From Eleginops maclovinus (lineage: Eukaryota > Chordata > Actinopteri > Perciformes > Eleginopidae), in NCBI RefSeq assembly GCF_036324505.1, contig NC_086367.1:18712578-18776577 (forward strand): a DNA stretch of 64,000 bases, given 5' to 3'. Every line of letters starts with the position of its first letter. Positions within the stretch are counted from its first letter, which is position 1. A program made the translations under genes and the position numbers. Below the pieces are notes generated by a model, which ran no database searches, was not told the origin of the DNA, and saw nothing but the letters and a program-made list of their open reading frames with translations. This document shows positions 51,436 to 57,400 of this stretch, in pieces.

Positions 51436-54400
51436 CACACACAGCTCCTATAAGTTTTTCAGGTCAACCGACGGTGAGACATTGTTCTCTCATTCCTGTC
51501 ATGCTGCAAAATTTGGCCAATTCCCCTTGGTCTGCCAGATACAGTTTGCCCGATTTATTCTTCAAACCAAATATGACTCCAAACTATGGAGTGCAAAGGA
51601 GTGCATCCTTAATGACTTGTGTGATAAATGATTCAGACCCCGAGGCGGTGGAGAACAAGAGGAGCAAGAGAAGAAGAGGGAGGAAAGAAAGGAAATGATG
51701 GCAGAGAGAGGGAGTTAAAGATGTTGGATTAAAGGTTAAAGCGAAGACAGTAGAACAGAGTATGAGAAGAGGAGAGAGACTGGAGCAAAGGTAAAGACGA
51801 TGAGGAGGAGATAAAAGAGGATATGGAGGGCAAGACGGATCAGACAGGAAGTAATGGAGAGCACAACTGAGATGCAGGCTTTCAGGTTTAATGTGGAGAG
51901 ACCGCATAGGAAAATAGAACAAGATACATTACACGCAGCTTCTAAAAATGACCTAGTAAGCACCGACTAAAAAATGCATCTACACTCTCAGCATTGGTAA
52001 AGAGAGGAAATCAGGGGTTATTGTATGTAAAACACATGGCGCAGCAGAGAACAGTAAATAAATCATGCTTTTTCTGCTCCCCTCAGCAGAACAACAGCAC
52101 GCTACGTCGTCACAGATTACCACGGCATGAAAAAGTAATGGCAATTAAAACATGCACATACATAACTCAGAGCTCCAACAGGAACGTCAGAGTTGATTTA
52201 GCACAATCTGTCAGCGCAGACAAGAAAGTGCCAACAAGATATGCAGAAAAACCTGTGACAGATTCTTCCTGAAGTATTTGGGGTGCTGCCTGCAGAGGAC
52301 TTTACAGTAGAGGCAGAAAAAGAGGACAATTACAGGCTCATCCCCGAAACCTGCACATGGTTCCCCTGTATCGTCTCACAGGATGAGACCTTGAGAGGAG
52401 ACACGATGCACATAGATGCTCCTGGGCTTTCAGGAAGTATGGGACAACAGAGGGGGAGGAAGACGGAGGGTTGTTTTTTTGTGGGCATCCCACTGAGCTG
52501 TCTCCAGATGTGAAGTTCAACAAGCTCAATGTGACGTCAGCTCTCTCTGTGTCTGCTCTCAAAAGCCTTAAGTCTGAATTATATGGTCTATTATAACTCA
52601 AACTGTAGATAGTTTCTCTTAAAGGTTGGCCGTAAATGTGTAAACTATCAGTGATATCATATTTAATACCACGCGAGATGTTATTATCGGTATGTCAAGA
52701 TCTTCAAGCTTCGATCAGTTAAGAGATAACATTTCTAAACCTGTTTGAGTTCAATAACAAACCACATTTGAACTATTTGTTTTTGTTTGTAATGCTAACC
52801 ATCATCTTTTTGAGCCCTATAAACCCTTCTCAATTGAATTGCCAGAAAATGTTCAATACATTTATGTTGAATTCTGCTTTTGTGGTATAAAATACTCTCA
52901 TAAATCCATTGAATATCATTTCTTTACAAATAGTGACGAGACTTTCTATAAAGACATAAAGAAACCTGACTGAGAACAAGTCGAATTGAACAACAAGAAG
53001 CACATTGATCTGTGACATGCAAAGTCTGAATTAACCCAGTAATGTGTGTTACACATCAATAAATATACCTTTATGAAGTACGCTAAGTCATAGCTCAAGA
53101 TTGTCCTTCTAAATGACTTTAAATGATTAATGCCCCACTTTTTCTAAACTTTCTCCAGCTGAACTGAAGCTGAAAGGGAGGCTGGTCTTGTTAACACATT
53201 CACTGTAGGTACTGTTCATGAATACAAAAGCAGTATTAATAGTTCATACAAGGGTTGACCACAACTTTACTGTATGTTTAATGTTCCAGTTGTACTTTGT
53301 GGTGCTGTAACAGAAACTTCCAAGTCTTTTACCATGAATTAAATATTTCTAGCAGTCATATACACTAACTTTTCAGACAGTTTTTCCTCACGTTGTACTT
53401 CTCCACGATCCTTCTCCAACTTCTTCTTCCTGTATCAGTGCCAACCTTACTAACCATTTCTCTGTTTCACATGCCTTCACCGTGTAATCTCCCCTCCACT
53501 CTTTGACTTGGGTGAAAGCCCAATCACTTATTTATACTGATGGATTTTTCCTGTATGCAGGCTGATACGTCTTTTCCCACCGTCAGCTCTTACTGGATGT
53601 GGACCAGTGCAGCACTCTGCTACATGCCGGAGTCACGGCCCAGCCAGAGCTACCTGTCCCGCAGACATGACACCAACATGTCTCTTTGTAAGAGGCCTGT
53701 CCAGCAGTTAGGTTTGTAACCCTTCGTTTACACACATTCAGCAAAGGGCCATACATTGGATTAATGCACATTGGAGGCTGTCAACGTTTCTCGATGCTGT
53801 GAATAGGAAAGAAAATAGAAGTATTTTGACTTCACTAAAGTCTGTTTTAAAAAGACTGGAAGTTATTTAAAGCATTTTGTGGCATCAGATGGAGCTTTGC
53901 TAACAAACTGCCTCTAGTCATATCACTTTAGGAAGTTACAGGTTGGGAGAAAGTGTGAAGTCTACAAGTTTGAAATGTCCAAACACTTGAGGCTATCTAG
54001 CTGCTCGATGCTACATTGGCCACTACTAGCATAACACAACCAATTTTGGGACCAAACTGTCAACAGCCACGTTGAATTATTGGTATTTTAAGCGGCAGCA
54101 GGTTTTGACAAGGAAGAAGGAGCATAAAAAATGCAAAATCTGTTTAGAGCAAGGTTGAATAAAAGGGGTTGAACATGTGAAAAGAGCCAAAGATAAAAAG
54201 TGCCTACAAAACTACGTTCACAATAACCTGAGGGTAAAACTCATAAAGAGATTGTCTTTCTAAACAGTAAATGATGGTGCAAGAACCAGGCTTTTGAAGG
54301 GGGAATGTGGTCATACTCAAAAGGTCAAAGGTCAAAGGTCAACATCTCACAAACACATGAAGAGACTTGAATAAAACTAATTGACTGCAAGCAGGGTGGA

Positions 54401-57400
54401 AAAACTCAACTCCACTGAGTGTCATATTCAAAGAAAGACATAAGAAAATCGACGAATGGTTGAAATCAATACATAAATACTTGTGTTTGTTAATCTCTCC
54501 AACTTCATTCTGCAGGCCTGACCAGATCTCCCCAATAAAGGGTAAATAAAAAGTAAGAAATATACCATGAAATGCAATTGGTGGATCGATACACTTGGCT
54601 CGGAACAACCACTCTAATTTAGGAAAGTTTGCTGCTTCACGTTAACAGTTGACTCTGCAGTCTTCACAATCAGTCTATACTTTAAATCTAGCGGAGGAAG
54701 AAAGAAAAAACTGCATGTTTCCCTCTCTGTTCCTGCAACGTCTCCTCCATTTTCCTGCTCTCACTAATGCACTCCTGTCATCAGGGAGTTGGATAGCATA
54801 GTGCAAGCTAACAAAAATCCACAGTGACGGCAAACCTCTCTCTTAAAACCTTAATAACACGGGCAGGGAGAAGTAAAACCGTCAGAGAAATAGATTCTTT
54901 TTTAACACCGCCAACGACTTCATGCAGGAGGAGACAAGGGAGGTTAAGATCAACACTTATGCTTTGTTCTTGGGAACAGTTTTGGAAAGGTAAGGGCCGA
55001 ATGGACAAGAGTCGACAAGCTAAAATATTGTTATTATACAGAAAATGGAGGTCATGAGGGAGCTACCTTTGGAGGGAAACACATCACAACCTTTTTAGGA
55101 GTTTGTTCATGAATTATTCAAAGCCAAGTCAGTGAACAATTGGGGCAGAGCCACAGCTTCCTGAAAAATAAATAAATTACCACCCCTATATGTTCAATAA
55201 AAGGGCCAGCGCTCTGGACGCTCGCACTTTTACCCAGTTCTCAAAACAGGATCACAAACTCGCCTCACATCCTCCCTGTGATCCCGTCCCACAAACACAA
55301 GTTGGGGAAGGCAGGGGCATTATTGGAAAAGTGTTATATCTGTCTATCCCATCAGTAAAGGCAGGATAACATGGACACACACACGCACACACACACCTCC
55401 TCCATCAGGACCCTGTTACCTTGCAGCTGCCTGAAGCGTCCATCCAGGATGGAGTTGAAGCAGATGTTGGAGGTGCTGTAACTCAGCCAGCGCGCCCGCT
55501 TCATACTTTTAGCCGAGGAGGATGAGGAGGAGGAGAGGAGGGCGGGGGGATGGTGGGGGTGAGGGTGAGAGGCCCGCTGACGTCTGGGGGTGCAGGAGGA
55601 GGATGAGGAAGAGGACGAGGAGAAGGTGGGGGGTCCCGCTGGAGCCACGGAGAGCGGGACATGCAGGATGGTGCCGTTCCTCTCCAGGAGGTGGTCGGGG
55701 TCCTGCTGCTTCCTGCTGATGCTGCTGCTCCCCCTGGATGTCTTCCTGCTCTCTGCTCTCTGGGCCCGGTGGACCGGTGGGGTGCTCCTGCTCCGGCTGA
55801 TGCTCATGCCGACCCGAACAGGGGCCTCCTTTTCCATTAGGGTGTAGGGCCGGTTGGCAGCCTCCTTAGTCCCTCCACTGCTGCTGCCGGTCCGGATGGT
55901 GGTGGTCTCCCTGCTGCTGGCCTTCAGGCTGATCTTGACCTCTCTGAGCCGGGGTTGGCTTAAAGGGGCAGCGCGCAGCAGGCACGGGCTGCTCATCTTG
56001 ACCCCGAAACGACAACAACAACACCGCCTGGAGCCGGCAGAGGAGCTTGGCACTCCACGTCTCTCCTCTTCTCTGTCTCTTGGCTCTCTGTCCTCCTTTC
56101 CCTATCCCTCTCGTGTTCACTCCCTCACTCCCTCCCTCCCTCCCTCCCTCCTTCTTCTTCTTTCTTTCTTCCTCACTCTCTCCTCACTGCTGCTGTAATG
56201 ATGCTGTGCCTCCACTCTCAGGCGGCACGGGGGCTCAGTCAGCCTTCGGTTTAGTTCAGACAGGTTTCTCCAGCCCCATCCATGCATACAATATAATTTT
56301 GATACGTCCACGTGCGAGCAAGACTCCCTCGCTCAGCCCAGCACTCCCACACAGACGTGACATCACTGAATGTGTGTATCTCCTGAGCCAATAATCCAAC
56401 ATAAAACTGTCCTCCTCTTAAGAGTGCGTCTACTTTTAGGTGTATGAAAGGAGCGGAGTAAATGACTGGATACTCAATATGTAATGTACGTGCTCTGCGA
56501 ACATGCTGGGTGCATATTTCTGAGTTCACAAGCTGTAGATCAGCAGCGGGCGTCATTTACAGCCCCTCTCATCTCCTGCCTCTCTCACGACTTTCCTCCC
56601 TTCTTCTACCACTCTCTCTCTCTCTCTCTCTGACAGGAAACACTGATTGCATTACAGAAACATCAGTGCAGCAGCACTCTAACACAATATCACAAACACC
56701 CACACAGAAGCCTTCATCGCTTAAAGAGACAGAAAGAGACCAAAAGTGGTGTGAGCGCTGCCCGATAAACGTTCTGGATACAACCTTTAACATGTTGGCA
56801 CACAGATGTTGGGGTGCAAATCAAACCCCAATACTTGAATCTGTCTTTACAGAATGTAATGTGTGTGCTGGCATCAAATCAGACAGTTCTTGAAGTAAAT
56901 GCTTTTGAATATTTAATTCATAGTATTTATGACCAACATTTTTCAGCAATAGTCATTTATTGTAATTGCAATCTGTAATTTCTACCTCACATAAATCAGG
57001 CACACTTACATAAAGGCATAAACCATTTACAGCAGTAAAAAGGCTCTGCTCTCTGGGGGAGAACTTCCCCCTTCTCCTCTGAACAACTGAACACAGGAAC
57101 AACTAGAGGGACACTTCGGGAGCGGAGACCTTCACCAAAGCCCCAACACAAACGGTCCTTCATAGGTCCCCAATATCCAAAGGCTGGAAGTCCTTCGTCA
57201 TACTTTGATGTGTTTGTGAGCTTTAAATGAAAAGTGTTTAGGATTTTGTGACATCTAGCGTTACTAAACTAAATAACCCTGCTCACCCATTCCTTCACAA
57301 GAATGTGAAATGTAGCAAATTGTGGTTACGCTGTAAGACGATGTCTGGTATCCGGTTGTAGACAAGCAACCAGTACATGAGCCAATGGTTGTAAGCAATA

